Assembly: GCA_044226655.1 (NCBI GenBank)
Contig: JBGAGO010000001.1
Coordinates: forward strand, 1,240,001-1,304,000
Origin: JBEVOS01 sp044226655
Lineage (GTDB): Bacteria; Pseudomonadota; Alphaproteobacteria; Caulobacterales; Aquidulcibacteraceae
Direction: 5' to 3'
DNA: 64,000 bases
Below the pieces are notes generated by a model. The model had not been told where the DNA came from, made no database searches, and saw nothing but the letters and a program-made list of their open reading frames with translations. How positions within the stretch are numbered: position 1 is the first letter of the stretch; each line of letters opens with the position of its first letter. The position numbers and the translations under genes are program-made. Positions 19,453-27,739 of the stretch are shown here, piece by piece.

Positions 19453-20631
19453 TTAGGCGCTGAGCTCCGCGATGCAGCTCGCGAACGCCCATTCGATCCA
19501 TGGGATCAGCGCTTCGACGTCGGCCTGCTCCACCGTCGCGCCGCACCAGATGCGCAGGCCCGGCGGGGCGGAGCGGTAGGACGCCGCGTCGAGCGCAACG
19601 CCTTCCTTCTCCAACATATCCGACAGCTTCTTCGCGAACGCGGCTTGTCCCGCCTCATCGAGCGCGGCGACGCGCGGATCGACGACTTTGAGGCACACGC
19701 CCGTGTTCGACCAAGTGCGCGGATCATCGGCCAAGGGCGCGATCCACGGCGTTTTCGCCGCCCAATCGTAGAGCGTCTTGGAATTGGCCTCAGCGCGCGC
19801 GTGCAGCGCTTCGAGGCCGCCAATGCTTTCGCCCCATTTGAGCGTGTCGAGATAATCTTCCGTGGCCAGCAGCGAGGGCGTGTTGATGGTCGAGCCTTCA
19901 AACAATTCCGCGTCGAGCTTGCCCTTCTTCGTCATCCGGAAAATTTTCGGCAGCGGGCGGTCCGGCGTGAAGCTCTCCAGCCGCGCCACCGCGCGCGGCG
20001 AGAGGATCAGCATGCCGTGCGCGGCTTCCCCGCCCATCACCTTCTGCCAGGAATAGGTCGTCACATCGCATTTCGACCAATCGATCTTCTGCGCGAACGC
20101 CGCCGAGGTGCAATCGTTGATCGTGATGCCTTCGCGATCGGCCGCGATCCAATCGAAATTCGGAATCTTCGCGCCGGATGTCGTCCCGTTCTGCGTGAAG
20201 ATGATGTCGGCCTCTTTGCGCGCCTTTTCGAGCGGCGGCAGCGCGCCATAGGGGCGCCCGACATAGATGTTGCAATCCTTCAGCTTCAGCTGTTCGGCCG
20301 CATCCGTCACCCATTCTTCGCCGAAGCTTTCCCATGCGAACACATCGACAGGGCGCTGGCCCAGCATCGACCACATCGCCATTTCAACCGCGCCGGTATC
20401 GGAAGCCGCCACGATCGCGATCTTGAAATCCGCCGGCACTTGCAGAAGCGCGCGCGTGCGGTCGATCGCTTCTTTCAGCTTGCCCTTGCCCAGCTTGGAG
20501 CGGTGCGAGCGGCCAAGCGCTGCGGCCTCCAAAGCTTGGAGCGACCAGCCGGGGCGTTTTTTGGTGGGGCCCGAGGAAAAGCGGGCGTCTTGCGGGCGCG
20601 CGTTGGGCCGCGCCGGGATTTGCGTCGTCAT
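19453..20631 (-). CDS. serC: Phosphoserine aminotransferase
   Basis: This 392-residue PLP enzyme converts phosphohydroxypyruvate to phosphoserine, the second serine step. It has the alphaproteobacterial SerC form: RFSSGPTKKRPGWSL near the start, AASDTGAVEMAMWSML, DVFAWESFGEEW, FTQNGTTSGAKIP, and the PLP lysine in TTYSWQKVMGGEAAHGML. The C-terminus (SAPPGLRIWCGATVEQADVEALIPWI) is of the same group. I pick the ATG at 20631 with GTGAGG at 20649-20644; an in-frame ATG at 20643 sits directly against that site. A leader RNA structure sequesters the same site (see below). Confidence 0.93.
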   Translation of the reverse strand: MTTQIPARPNARPQDARFSSGPTKKRPGWSLQALEAAALGRSHRSKLGKGKLKEAIDRTRALLQVPADFKIAIVAASDTGAVEMAMWSMLGQRPVDVFAWESFGEEWVTDAAEQLKLKDCNIYVGRPYGALPPLEKARKEADIIFTQNGTTSGAKIPNFDWIAADREGITINDCTSAAFAQKIDWSKCDVTTYSWQKVMGGEAAHGMLILSPRAVARLESFTPDRPLPKIFRMTKKGKLDAELFEGSTINTPSLLATEDYLDTLKWGESIGGLEALHARAEANSKTLYDWAAKTPWIAPLADDPRTWSNTGVCLKVVDPRVAALDEAGQAAFAKKLSDMLEKEGVALDAASYRSAPPGLRIWCGATVEQADVEALIPWIEWAFASCIAELSA

Positions 20632-20639
20632 GTTGTTCA

Positions 20640-20676
20640 CCATCCTCACAGATGGACGTCCGCCGTTGGGAGCGGA
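20640..20676 (-). promoter_or_regulatory. serC leader-like RNA hairpins
   Basis: On the serC strand the 5' leader can form TCCGC-N8-GCGGA (20676-20659) and then CCATC-TGTGAG-GATGG (20655-20640). The second hairpin holds the GTGAGG ribosome-binding site of serC. The Rfam serC leader of alphaproteobacterial serC-serA operons is described as ending in a stem that covers the serC ribosome-binding site, which fits. The ligand or trigger is unknown. I did not compare to the covariance model. Confidence 0.5.
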
Positions 20677-20810
20677 TGGCCCACGGGCGACATGCGCCGC
20701 TTCGGCTGGAAAAGCAATGAGGCGCTTTGTCCACGGGAAGTTTTCGTGCGGCCGCAGAGCGCCTTGGGCGGCCATTGGCGCGGCGCGCGATCCAGGGCAG
20801 AGCTAAAGCC

Positions 20811-21437
20811 GTGAGCGCGCCGCCTTCCCAGGAAATCGTCATCGACGGCGCGAGCGCCGAACCGGCGCCCTATGCGGGCCTGGGCTCGGAATTGGTGCGC
20901 TGGGTGAGCCTCGCCTATCTGAAGCTCAATGGCTGGACGATGCGCGGCGATTGGCCGGCGCTGGCGAAGGTCGTGCTGGTCGCCGCGCCGCACACATCGA
21001 ATTGGGACGGGCTCAATATGCTTGCGGCCGCGGGCTATTACCGCGTCAAGCTGCGCTGGATGGGCAAGAAGAGCCTGACGCAAGGCCCGTTCGGCTGGCT
21101 CATCAAGGCGCTTGGCTGCGTGCCGATCGATCGCTCAAGCAGCCATGATGTCGTGAACAATATGCGCGATGAGTTCGCGGCGCGCGACTCAATGGTGCTC
21201 GCCATTCCGCCGGAAGGCACGCGCAGCGCGGTGCGCGAATGGAAGAGCGGCTTCTATCACATCGCGGTCGCGGCCGCCGTGCCGATCGTGCTCAGCGTGC
21301 TCGACTATCGGCGCAAGACGATGAGCATCGCCGCGATCGTGCATCCGGGCGGCGACTACGCCGCCGATCTCGCTCTGATCCGCGGCTACTACGCGAACGC
21401 CGTCGGCAAACACCCCGGTCTGTTCATCGCAGCTTAA
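20811..21437 (+). CDS. Lysophospholipid acyltransferase-family protein
   Basis: This protein of 208 residues has the PlsC-type acyltransferase motifs: the catalytic HTSNWDG (H-x4-D) about 60 residues in, the WMGKKSLTQGPFGWLIKALGCVPIDR block and the PPEGTRS motif (EGTR binds the glycerol phosphate). Such small cytosolic or membrane-edge members act on lysophosphatidic acid or unknown acceptors. I take the GTG at 20811 (VSAPPSQEIV) as start, with AGAG upstream. An earlier TTG at 20727 in frame lies in the serC promoter. It is divergent from serC. Confidence 0.8.
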   Translation: MSAPPSQEIVIDGASAEPAPYAGLGSELVRWVSLAYLKLNGWTMRGDWPALAKVVLVAAPHTSNWDGLNMLAAAGYYRVKLRWMGKKSLTQGPFGWLIKALGCVPIDRSSSHDVVNNMRDEFAARDSMVLAIPPEGTRSAVREWKSGFYHIAVAAAVPIVLSVLDYRRKTMSIAAIVHPGGDYAADLALIRGYYANAVGKHPGLFIAA

Positions 21438-21568
21438 GGCGCGATGACCCAGCTTTGATGCGGCGCAAGCGAAAAATGCGCGCCATGTGTTTGCAGCGTG
21501 ACCGCCGTCACACTGAAGGCTGTGTGCGCCTTGCGGCCTTGCGGAAGCGTCGTCAGTTTCTGCGCCCC

Positions 21569-22519
21569 ATGGCTCCGGCCCGTCCTTCTGCGCGCGATTG
21601 GGCGCTTTTTCTGTTCTGCGTGGCGACGTGGGGCTCGGCCTACGCGGCCGTGCACATTGCGCTGCGCGCGGGCGCATCGCCCTGGCTGATCGTGGCGGGG
21701 CGGCTCTGGCTCGCGACCATCGTGCTCAACGGCGTGCTCTGGCTGCGCCGCGCGCGCGGGCTCGAACCTCCGGCGACCAAAGGCGTGCAATGGAAGCTCG
21801 CGCTGATGGGCGTGCTGGGCGCGGCCGCGCCGTTCGCACTGTTTTCGTTTGCACAGCTCAACGCGCCCTCGGGCCTGGTCGGGCTTTACTCGGCGGTGAC
21901 GCCGATCCTGGTCGCCGGCCTTGCGCCTTTGGTCGCGCCCGAAGATCGGCCGACGCCGGCGAAAATGTTCGGCGTGCTGATGGGCTTTGCGGGCGTGGCC
22001 GTGCTGATGGGCCCCGCTGCGCTTGAAGGGCTGGGCTCGGCCTCGCTTCTGTCGCAAGCGGCGGCGGCGCTTGGCGCGGTCTGCTACGCCGCCAACACGC
22101 TGATCGCGCGCGCGGGCAAGCCGGTGCCGGCCTTCGAATCCGCCGCGGTCTGGACATTCTACGGCGCGCTGGTCGCCACGCCGTTCGCGCTGATGAGCTT
22201 GCCGGATGCGCCCGTGCGGGCGGAGGGCCTCGCCGCCATCGGCTTTCTGGCGCTGTTTCCGACCGCGCTCGCCAGCATCGGCTATTTCTACCTGATCCGC
22301 TCGAGCGGCCCGGTGTTCGTCACGCAAACGAACTATCTCATGCCGCTCTGGGCGCTGACGCTCGGCGCGCTCGCCTTCCATGAACCCATCGGCGCGGGCG
22401 CCGTCGCCGCGTTCGCGCTCATCGCCCTCGGCCTGTTCGTGGCCCAGGAAGGCTGGCGGTTCCTGCGCCTGCGCCCGCCGCCACAGCCCCTGCATGGCGG
22501 GGATTTGCCGCATGCGTGA
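21569..22519 (+). CDS. EamA/DMT-family transporter
   Basis: This 316-residue inner-membrane protein has about ten hydrophobic helices arranged as two EamA repeats: the first starts ALFLFCVATWGSAYAAVHIAL, the second LLSQAAAALGAVCYAANTLIARAG. The RhaT/YdcZ-like drug/metabolite transporter family typically exports amino acids or metabolites. The substrate is unknown. Start ATG at 21569 gives the membrane-proximal N-terminus; the in-frame upstream sequence is not hydrophobic and overlaps the acyltransferase gene. It is 131 bases from the acyltransferase. Confidence 0.85.
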   Translation: MAPARPSARDWALFLFCVATWGSAYAAVHIALRAGASPWLIVAGRLWLATIVLNGVLWLRRARGLEPPATKGVQWKLALMGVLGAAAPFALFSFAQLNAPSGLVGLYSAVTPILVAGLAPLVAPEDRPTPAKMFGVLMGFAGVAVLMGPAALEGLGSASLLSQAAAALGAVCYAANTLIARAGKPVPAFESAAVWTFYGALVATPFALMSLPDAPVRAEGLAAIGFLALFPTALASIGYFYLIRSSGPVFVTQTNYLMPLWALTLGALAFHEPIGAGAVAAFALIALGLFVAQEGWRFLRLRPPPQPLHGGDLPHA

Positions 22520-22554
22520 ATTCCGCTACGCCTGACTCTGAGGGGACGAAGGGG

Positions 22555-23139
22555 ATGTGGATGAAATTCAAGCTGTTGGCCGGTGCGGCCGCCACCATCG
22601 CATTCGGCGCTGGCGTGGCGGAGGCGGGCGTGAGCGAGGTCCATCTCGGCGTCATGGCGCACAACATTCAGGTCATCGACGGCAAGAACGCCAATAAGGA
22701 AGACGGCCCCTCGATCGAGGCGCAGCTGACCTTCGATTCGCCCCATATCCTGCACTGGATGGGCGCGCCGCGGCCTTACGTCGTGGGCTCGCTCAACACC
22801 CAGGGCGACACCAGCTTCGGCGGTTTCGGCCTCGAATGGCGCTGGCGTTTCGCCGAAGGCTGGCAGCTCAATCCCGGCCTCGGCTACGTCATCCATGACG
22901 GCGAATTGGAAAATCCTTATCCGCCCGGCCCGCAATCGACGGCGTTCGCGGATCAGCACGTCCTGCTCGGTTCGCGCGACCTCTTCCGCACCTCGCTGGG
23001 CGTGACGCGCGAGTTCACAGAGCATTGGTCCGGCCAGCTCTTCTTCTCGCATCTGAGCCACGGTCAGATTCTCGGCCATGGCCGCAATCAAGGGCTCGAT
23101 CAGCTCGGCGTGCGCATCGGCTATCGGTTCGGCGATTGA
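22555..23139 (+). CDS. PagL-like lipid A deacylase / acyloxyacyl hydrolase
   Basis: This 194-residue outer-membrane protein has a signal peptide (FKLLAGAAATIAFGAGVAEAG) and an eight-stranded barrel pattern ending in VRIGYRFGD. The HLSHGQ motif with His and Ser two apart, followed by NQGLDQLGVRIGY, recalls the PagL lipid A 3-O-deacylase active site (HxSN...NxGxD). The Asn after Ser is His here. If active it would remove the 3-linked acyl chain of lipid A. I set the start at 22555 with GAGGGG upstream; an ATG two codons on is also possible. Its stop overlaps the next start codon (TGATG), a coupling signal. Confidence 0.7.
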   Translation: MWMKFKLLAGAAATIAFGAGVAEAGVSEVHLGVMAHNIQVIDGKNANKEDGPSIEAQLTFDSPHILHWMGAPRPYVVGSLNTQGDTSFGGFGLEWRWRFAEGWQLNPGLGYVIHDGELENPYPPGPQSTAFADQHVLLGSRDLFRTSLGVTREFTEHWSGQLFFSHLSHGQILGHGRNQGLDQLGVRIGYRFGD

Positions 23140-23465
23140 TGCGCCTCATCGCCGGCAAAGGCGGCGGCTCGACCATGATCGAAGCCCTGCTTGAGCTGGC
23201 GCAGCTGCCCTATGAGCGCCACGAACTTTCCTGGGAAGATATTTGCGGCGCGAGCCCGCGCTTAACGAAGTGTGCGCGCGGAATTAGGCATGATGCAGCG
23301 CGACCTCGTCCTTCTCCCCTTGTGGGAGAAGGTGGCGCGAAGCGCCGGATGAGGGGTGAAAGCGCTTCGTTCCTAAAGAAGAGCGCAAACACCCCTCATC
23401 CGTCTCGGCGCTTCGCGCCGATCCACCTTCTCCCACAAGGGGAGAAGGACAGGCGCCGCAGTTGA
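23139..23465 (+). pseudogene. Glutathione S-transferase N-terminus truncated at a repeat
   Basis: The frame begins with an ATG overlapping the stop of the PagL-like gene (TGATG). The first 44 residues (MRLIAGKGGGSTMIEALLEL, then AQLPYERHELSWEDI) look like the beta-alpha-beta start of a GST thioredoxin fold. The similarity stops near residue 44 (about 23270). The remaining 64 codons run straight through a type B palindromic repeat and encode low-complexity sequence such as PSPLVGEGG and LLPQGEK. The rest of the GST (150 or more residues) is missing up to purA. It is most likely a decayed gene truncated with the repeat; a short hybrid peptide could still be translated. Confidence 0.65.
23310..23448. 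repeat. Intergenic inverted repeat (type B), inside the GST remnant
   Basis: The left arm begins CCTTCTCCCCTTGTGGGAGA and continues AGGTGG; the right arm ends with its reverse complement, CCACCT followed by a mirrored copy up to 23448. Next to the arms lie matching GGATGAGGGGTG and CACCCCTCATCC segments. Copies of the same element occur at 30357-30495 and 42956-43095. Confidence 0.9.
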
Positions 23466-23578
23466 ACGCGCGCGTCGCGCCTGCTAACGCTCACCGCACA
23501 TTCGTACTCCATCTCCCGCGCCGAGGGCTTGTCGAAGGGCGCGGGGGTTAAGCCGGGCAGGCGGAGAACGCGCATCCC

Positions 23579-24871
23579 ATGAGTTCAGCTGTCGTCGTGG
23601 TCGGCGCCCAATGGGGCGACGAGGGCAAGGGCAAGATCGTCGATTGGCTCTGCCATCGCGCGGACGTGGTTGTGCGCTTTCAAGGCGGGCACAATGCGGG
23701 CCACACGCTGGTCGTCGGCAATACGACCTACAAGCTGGCGCTGCTGCCGTCCGGCGTGGTGCAGGGCAAGCTCTCGATCATCGGCAATGGCGTCGTGGTC
23801 GATCCTTGGCATCTCGTCGATGAGATCGCGAAGATCGCGGCGCAGGGCGTGACGATCACGCCCGAGCGCCTCGTGCTCGCCGACAATGCCAGCCTCATCC
23901 TGCCGCTGCACCGCGATCTCGATGTCGCGCGCGAAGCCGCCGCCGGCGATGCGCGCATCGGCACGACAGGCCGCGGCATCGGCCCCGCCTATGAAGACAA
24001 GGTCGGCCGCCGCGCCATCCGTGTTGCGGACCTTGCCGATGCCGACGCGCTCGATTGGAAGATCGGGCGTCTGCTCACGCATCACAATTCGCTGCGCCGC
24101 GGCCTCGATCTGCCGGAGGTCGACGCCGCCGCGTTGAAGCAGGAGCTGCTCGCGATCGCGCCCAAGGTTCTGCCTTACGCGCAGCCGGCCTGGCGCGTGC
24201 TGGAAACGCAGCGGCGCGACAGCAAGAAAATCCTGTTCGAAGGCGCGCAGGGCGCGTTGCTCGATGTCGATCACGGCACCTATCCGTTCGTCACGTCGTC
24301 GAACGTCGTCGCGGGGCAGGCGGCGGCGGGATCGGGTCTCGGCCCCGGCGCGATTTCCTATGTGCTCGGCCTCGTCAAAGCCTACACCACGCGCGTCGGC
24401 GAAGGCCCGTTCCCGACCGAGCTCAACGACGCGATCGGGCGCCGCCTCGGCGAGGTCGGCCATGAATTCGGCACCAACACGGGCCGCGCGCGCCGCTGCG
24501 GCTGGTTCGACGCCGTGCTCGTGCGCCAATCGATCGCGCTTTCCGGCATCGATGGCATCGCGCTCACCAAGCTCGACGTGCTCGACGGTTTTGAGGAAAT
24601 CAAAATCTGCACCGGCTATCGCCTCGGCGAGCGCGTGCTCGATTATCTGCCCGCCGGCCTCAAGGAGCAGCAGAACGTCGAGCCGATCTACGAATCGCTC
24701 GAAGGCTGGAGCCAATCGACGCGCGGCGTGCGCTCCTCCAAGGATCTGCCCGCCAACGCCATCAAATATATACGCCGCATCGAGGAGCTGATCTCGTGCC
24801 CGGCCGCGCTGGTTTCGACGAGCCCCGAACGCGAAGATGTCATTCTGATGCGCGATCCGTTCAAACCTTGA
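23579..24871 (+). CDS. purA: Adenylosuccinate synthetase
   Basis: This 430-residue GTP-dependent enzyme joins IMP and aspartate to give adenylosuccinate, the first committed step to AMP. The P-loop-like GAQWGDEGKGKIVDWL is at 8-23 with the catalytic Asp, followed by GGHNAGHTLVV, the IMP-binding TTGRGIGPAYEDK, GAQGALLDVDHGTYPFVTSSN and GRARRCGWFDAVL. The C-terminal GTP-binding STSPEREDVI is intact. Length is standard. The start ATG at 23579 has GGAG upstream at a longish distance. Confidence 0.97.
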   Translation: MSSAVVVVGAQWGDEGKGKIVDWLCHRADVVVRFQGGHNAGHTLVVGNTTYKLALLPSGVVQGKLSIIGNGVVVDPWHLVDEIAKIAAQGVTITPERLVLADNASLILPLHRDLDVAREAAAGDARIGTTGRGIGPAYEDKVGRRAIRVADLADADALDWKIGRLLTHHNSLRRGLDLPEVDAAALKQELLAIAPKVLPYAQPAWRVLETQRRDSKKILFEGAQGALLDVDHGTYPFVTSSNVVAGQAAAGSGLGPGAISYVLGLVKAYTTRVGEGPFPTELNDAIGRRLGEVGHEFGTNTGRARRCGWFDAVLVRQSIALSGIDGIALTKLDVLDGFEEIKICTGYRLGERVLDYLPAGLKEQQNVEPIYESLEGWSQSTRGVRSSKDLPANAIKYIRRIEELISCPAALVSTSPEREDVILMRDPFKP

Positions 24872-24987
24872 GCGAATCGCCCACGCAACGCGCGCGCAAA
24901 GCGAAACGATCGATGCGGATTCGCGCGGCCTAAGCGCTTGGACCGCGGGGTGAAAGCAGGCTAGATTCGCGCCCGAACGAGGCGCGG

Positions 24988-25668
24988 ATGTCTGCTGACG
25001 AACCCCAGGAAAAAGCCGCCCCGCACGGGCCGCGCTTCTCGCGCGAAGAGGCCGCGCGCCGCGCCCGCGAAGCGCGCCAGCGCGCCGAGGTGATCTGGTC
25101 GCGCGCCTACGGCCTGTTCCGCGACCCCCGCGCCGAATGGGAACAGATCAAAGCGGAAGAGACCAATGTGCCGAGCCTGCTGCTCGGCTATGTCGCGCCG
25201 CTCGCGGCCATCCCGCCCGTATTCGGCGCCCTTGGCTCGCTTGTGTTCGGCGATTCCTATGGCGGCCAGGTGGTGCGCACCGATCCGGGCACGGTGCTTT
25301 TGAGCGCGCTCGTGACGTTCATCGCCAGCATCGCGCTCGTCTTCTTTCTCGGCATCCTCATCAACGTGCTCGCCGAAAATTTCGACGCGGAGAAGGATGA
25401 TCTCGCCGCCCAGAAAGTCGCCGCCTATGCGATGACGCCCTCGTTCATGAGTGGCGTGTTTTCGATCTGGCCGCCACTGTGGTGGATCGCGCTGTTCGGC
25501 ATCGCGGCCACGGCGTTCCTGTTCTATCGCGGTCTGCCGCCCTTGATGCGCTGCCCGCCGGAACGCGCGCTCGGCTATTCGACCACGGTGATGCTTGCAG
25601 GGCTTGTCGCCTTCATCATTCTCTTCTCGCTCTCCGGCTGCGTTGTCGGCGTCGGGCGGCTCCATTAG
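24988..25668 (+). CDS. Yip1-family membrane protein (first of a pair)
   Basis: This 226-residue protein has a charged N-terminal region (SREEAARRAREARQRAEVIW), then the Yip1 signature RDPRAEWEQIKAEETNVPSLLLGYVAPLAAIPP and about five membrane helices, the last LAGLVAFIILFSLSGCVVGVG. Bacterial Yip1-domain proteins are integral membrane proteins of unknown role. Start ATG 24988 has a GAGG upstream. The following gene, 14 bases on, has the same domain, suggesting they arose by duplication and act together. Confidence 0.85.
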   Translation: MSADEPQEKAAPHGPRFSREEAARRAREARQRAEVIWSRAYGLFRDPRAEWEQIKAEETNVPSLLLGYVAPLAAIPPVFGALGSLVFGDSYGGQVVRTDPGTVLLSALVTFIASIALVFFLGILINVLAENFDAEKDDLAAQKVAAYAMTPSFMSGVFSIWPPLWWIALFGIAATAFLFYRGLPPLMRCPPERALGYSTTVMLAGLVAFIILFSLSGCVVGVGRLH

Positions 25669-25682
25669 CGAAAGGATCGGCC

Positions 25683-26915
25683 ATGACGATCGTTGAACCG
25701 GGCGGCGCCGCCTCAGGGTTGATCGAGCGCGTCAAGAATTTGCTCATCCAGCCGCGCGCGGAATGGGAGCGGATCGCGACGGAAACCACGCCGCTGCCGC
25801 GCTTGCTCACCGGCTATGTGCTGCCGCTCGCCGCGATCGCCGCGCTGTGCAGCTTCATCGGGCTCACCTTTGTCGGCTTCGGCATGTTCGGCGTCGCCGT
25901 GCGCGTGCCGCTCGTCGCCAGCCTGTCGAGCGCGGTGCTGCAGGTCGCGATGGCGCTGGGCAGCATCTGGCTGCTCGCGCTCGTCATCAAGGCGCTGGCG
26001 CCGACCTTCGGGACAGAGCCGGACGAAAACCGCGCCAACCAATTGGCCGCCTATTTCCCGACCGCGGGTTTCATCGGCAGCTTTGCCGCCATTCTGCCGG
26101 CGCTCGGCATTCTTGCGGTCATCGGCGGCATCTATTCGCTGGTTCTGCTCTATATGGGCCTGCTGCGCGTGATGAAGACGCCGGACGATAAGCGCCTGCC
26201 GTACTTTTTCGCGATCATCGTGTCGGCGCTGCTGATCGGCATCGTCTGCGCGACGGTGCTGGGCAGTGTGCGCAACATCGTGGCGCCGGGGCCGGGCATG
26301 TTCGGCATGTTTGGCGCGCCGCATCGCGAAGAGACCATGCAGGGTTCGCTCACCTTGCCGAACGGCGACACCGTCGATCTCGGCAAATTGCAAGCCGCCG
26401 CCAAACAAATCCAGGGCATGGCCGAGGGCGCGCAAGGAGCGTCCGCCGCGACCGCGATCTCGATGGATCAATTGCGCGCCATGCTGCCCGATACGTTGCC
26501 CGGCGGCCTCATCCGCACCTCGCTCGAAACCAACACCACCGGCGCGATGGGCGGGGTGGCGAATGCGCAGGGCGTGTTCGAAAGCGGCGAACAGCGCATC
26601 ACGCTGTCGGTGACCGATCTCGGCGCCATGGGCGCGCTCGCCGCGCTCGGCTCGGCCTATGGCGTGCAGCACGCACGCGAAGACGCCGACGGTTATGAGC
26701 GCGTCACGGAGGTCGATGGCCGCATGACCATCGAAGAACTCTCGCGCGCCAACCACACGGCCAAATATGGCGTCATCGCCAGCCGCCGCCTCCTGCTGCA
26801 GGCCGAGGGCAGCAACGTCACGCCCGAGCAAGTGCGCGCCGCCGTCGAAACCATCGGCGTCGCCCGCGCCGAACAGCTCGCCGCCGCCAGCAGCGCCGCC
26901 GCGCCGAAACCGTAG
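25683..26915 (+). CDS. Yip1-family membrane protein with long soluble C-terminus (second of a pair)
   Basis: The first 195 residues of this 410-residue protein form a Yip1 membrane domain (QPRAEWERIATETTPLPRLLTGYVLPLAAIAAL; five helices), like the gene before it. After the last helix comes a 200-residue soluble region beginning GPGMFGMFGAPHREETMQGSLTL, with GDTVDLGKLQAAAKQIQGMAEG, LETNTTGAMGGVANAQGVFES and VTEVDGRMTIEELSRANHTAKYGVIASRRLLLQAEG. I do not recognise this region. Most likely it faces the cytoplasm or periplasm as a sensor or scaffold; that is inference. The end is followed by a palindrome. Confidence 0.8.
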   Translation: MTIVEPGGAASGLIERVKNLLIQPRAEWERIATETTPLPRLLTGYVLPLAAIAALCSFIGLTFVGFGMFGVAVRVPLVASLSSAVLQVAMALGSIWLLALVIKALAPTFGTEPDENRANQLAAYFPTAGFIGSFAAILPALGILAVIGGIYSLVLLYMGLLRVMKTPDDKRLPYFFAIIVSALLIGIVCATVLGSVRNIVAPGPGMFGMFGAPHREETMQGSLTLPNGDTVDLGKLQAAAKQIQGMAEGAQGASAATAISMDQLRAMLPDTLPGGLIRTSLETNTTGAMGGVANAQGVFESGEQRITLSVTDLGAMGALAALGSAYGVQHAREDADGYERVTEVDGRMTIEELSRANHTAKYGVIASRRLLLQAEGSNVTPEQVRAAVETIGVARAEQLAAASSAAAPKP

Positions 26916-26922
26916 CCTTTTA

Positions 26923-26945
26923 TCCTCCCCCTGAAAGGGGGAGGA
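26923..26945. repeat. Single type A palindrome, terminator-like
   Basis: TCCTCCCCC pairs with GGGGGAGGA around a short TGAAA loop between the convergent Yip1 and PaiB-like genes. It is a single arm of the type A repeats, without the second arm, and may serve as a transcription stop. Confidence 0.6.
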
Positions 26946-26960
26946 AAAGCGCCGCACCCG

Positions 26961-27587
26961 TTATCCCTCCCGCGTCCGCGCCATCATCTCGGCCATCGCC
27001 TGATCGCGCGGATCGTCGCTGGCGCTGAGGCCGGCGATCACGCCGGCGATGTCTTCGGCGGGCTTTTCCTGCGAGAGTTTGCGCTTGGCCTCGATGCGCG
27101 TGGGCGTCAGCGCATAGCCGACGATGGCGCCGAGCAGGCGGTCGATATACTCGCTCGGCGCATCCTCGATCGACCAGGGCGCCGCGCGTCCTGCCTCATG
27201 GCGCGCCGACAGCGCATCCACCACCTCGCGCAGCCGATCCTTGTCCTCGAACGTCGTGAGCTCGCCCCAGATCTGGATGGTCTCGTAATTCCAGGTCGGC
27301 ACGGCGCGGCCGTCGCGCTTTTTAGATTCGTACCAGCCGGGCGAGATGTAGCTCTCCGCGCCGGGCAGGATCACCAGCGCCGGGCACGGCGCATCGCGCC
27401 ATTGTCCGTTGGCGCGCGCGATATGCGAGAGGATCACGCCGTCGCGGTAGAGCAGCGGCGCATGGGTGGCGCGCAGGCCATCGCCGCCCTGGGTGACGAA
27501 GATGGCCAGCCGGTCATAGGCCGCAAGCGCGGCGCGCGCCGCCTCGTCCGACAGAAGATGCTTGGGATGGCCGTATAGGGTCGTCAT
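26961..27587 (-). CDS. FMN-binding PaiB-family protein
   Basis: This 208-residue protein belongs to the PaiB (FMN_bind_2) family, a flavin-binding split-barrel fold related to pyridoxamine oxidases. Signatures are LAIFVTQGGDGLRATHAPLL, HIARANGQW, LVILPGAESYISPGWYESK and VPTWNYETIQIWGEL. PaiB of Bacillus is described as a negative regulator of sporulation and protease genes, but the biochemical role of most members is unknown. It is divergent from the M1 aminopeptidase (152-base gap). Confidence 0.85.
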   Translation of the reverse strand: MTTLYGHPKHLLSDEAARAALAAYDRLAIFVTQGGDGLRATHAPLLYRDGVILSHIARANGQWRDAPCPALVILPGAESYISPGWYESKKRDGRAVPTWNYETIQIWGELTTFEDKDRLREVVDALSARHEAGRAAPWSIEDAPSEYIDRLLGAIVGYALTPTRIEAKRKLSQEKPAEDIAGVIAGLSASDDPRDQAMAEMMARTREG

Positions 27588-27739
27588 GGCCTCGTTCCGG
27601 GCGACGGAGGGCAGGTTTGGCCCCAGCCGATTGCTGTAAGGGACCTGTCATTCGTCGGAAAGCGGATGATCCGGGAAAAAGACGCGGCTAGGTTCCGCGC
27701 CCAAAGAGGGGCCGCGGGGCGGCCGCACGGGATTTTGTG

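Noticed and set aside
23585..24715. Minus-strand frame opposite purA
   Set aside because: Shadow of purA.
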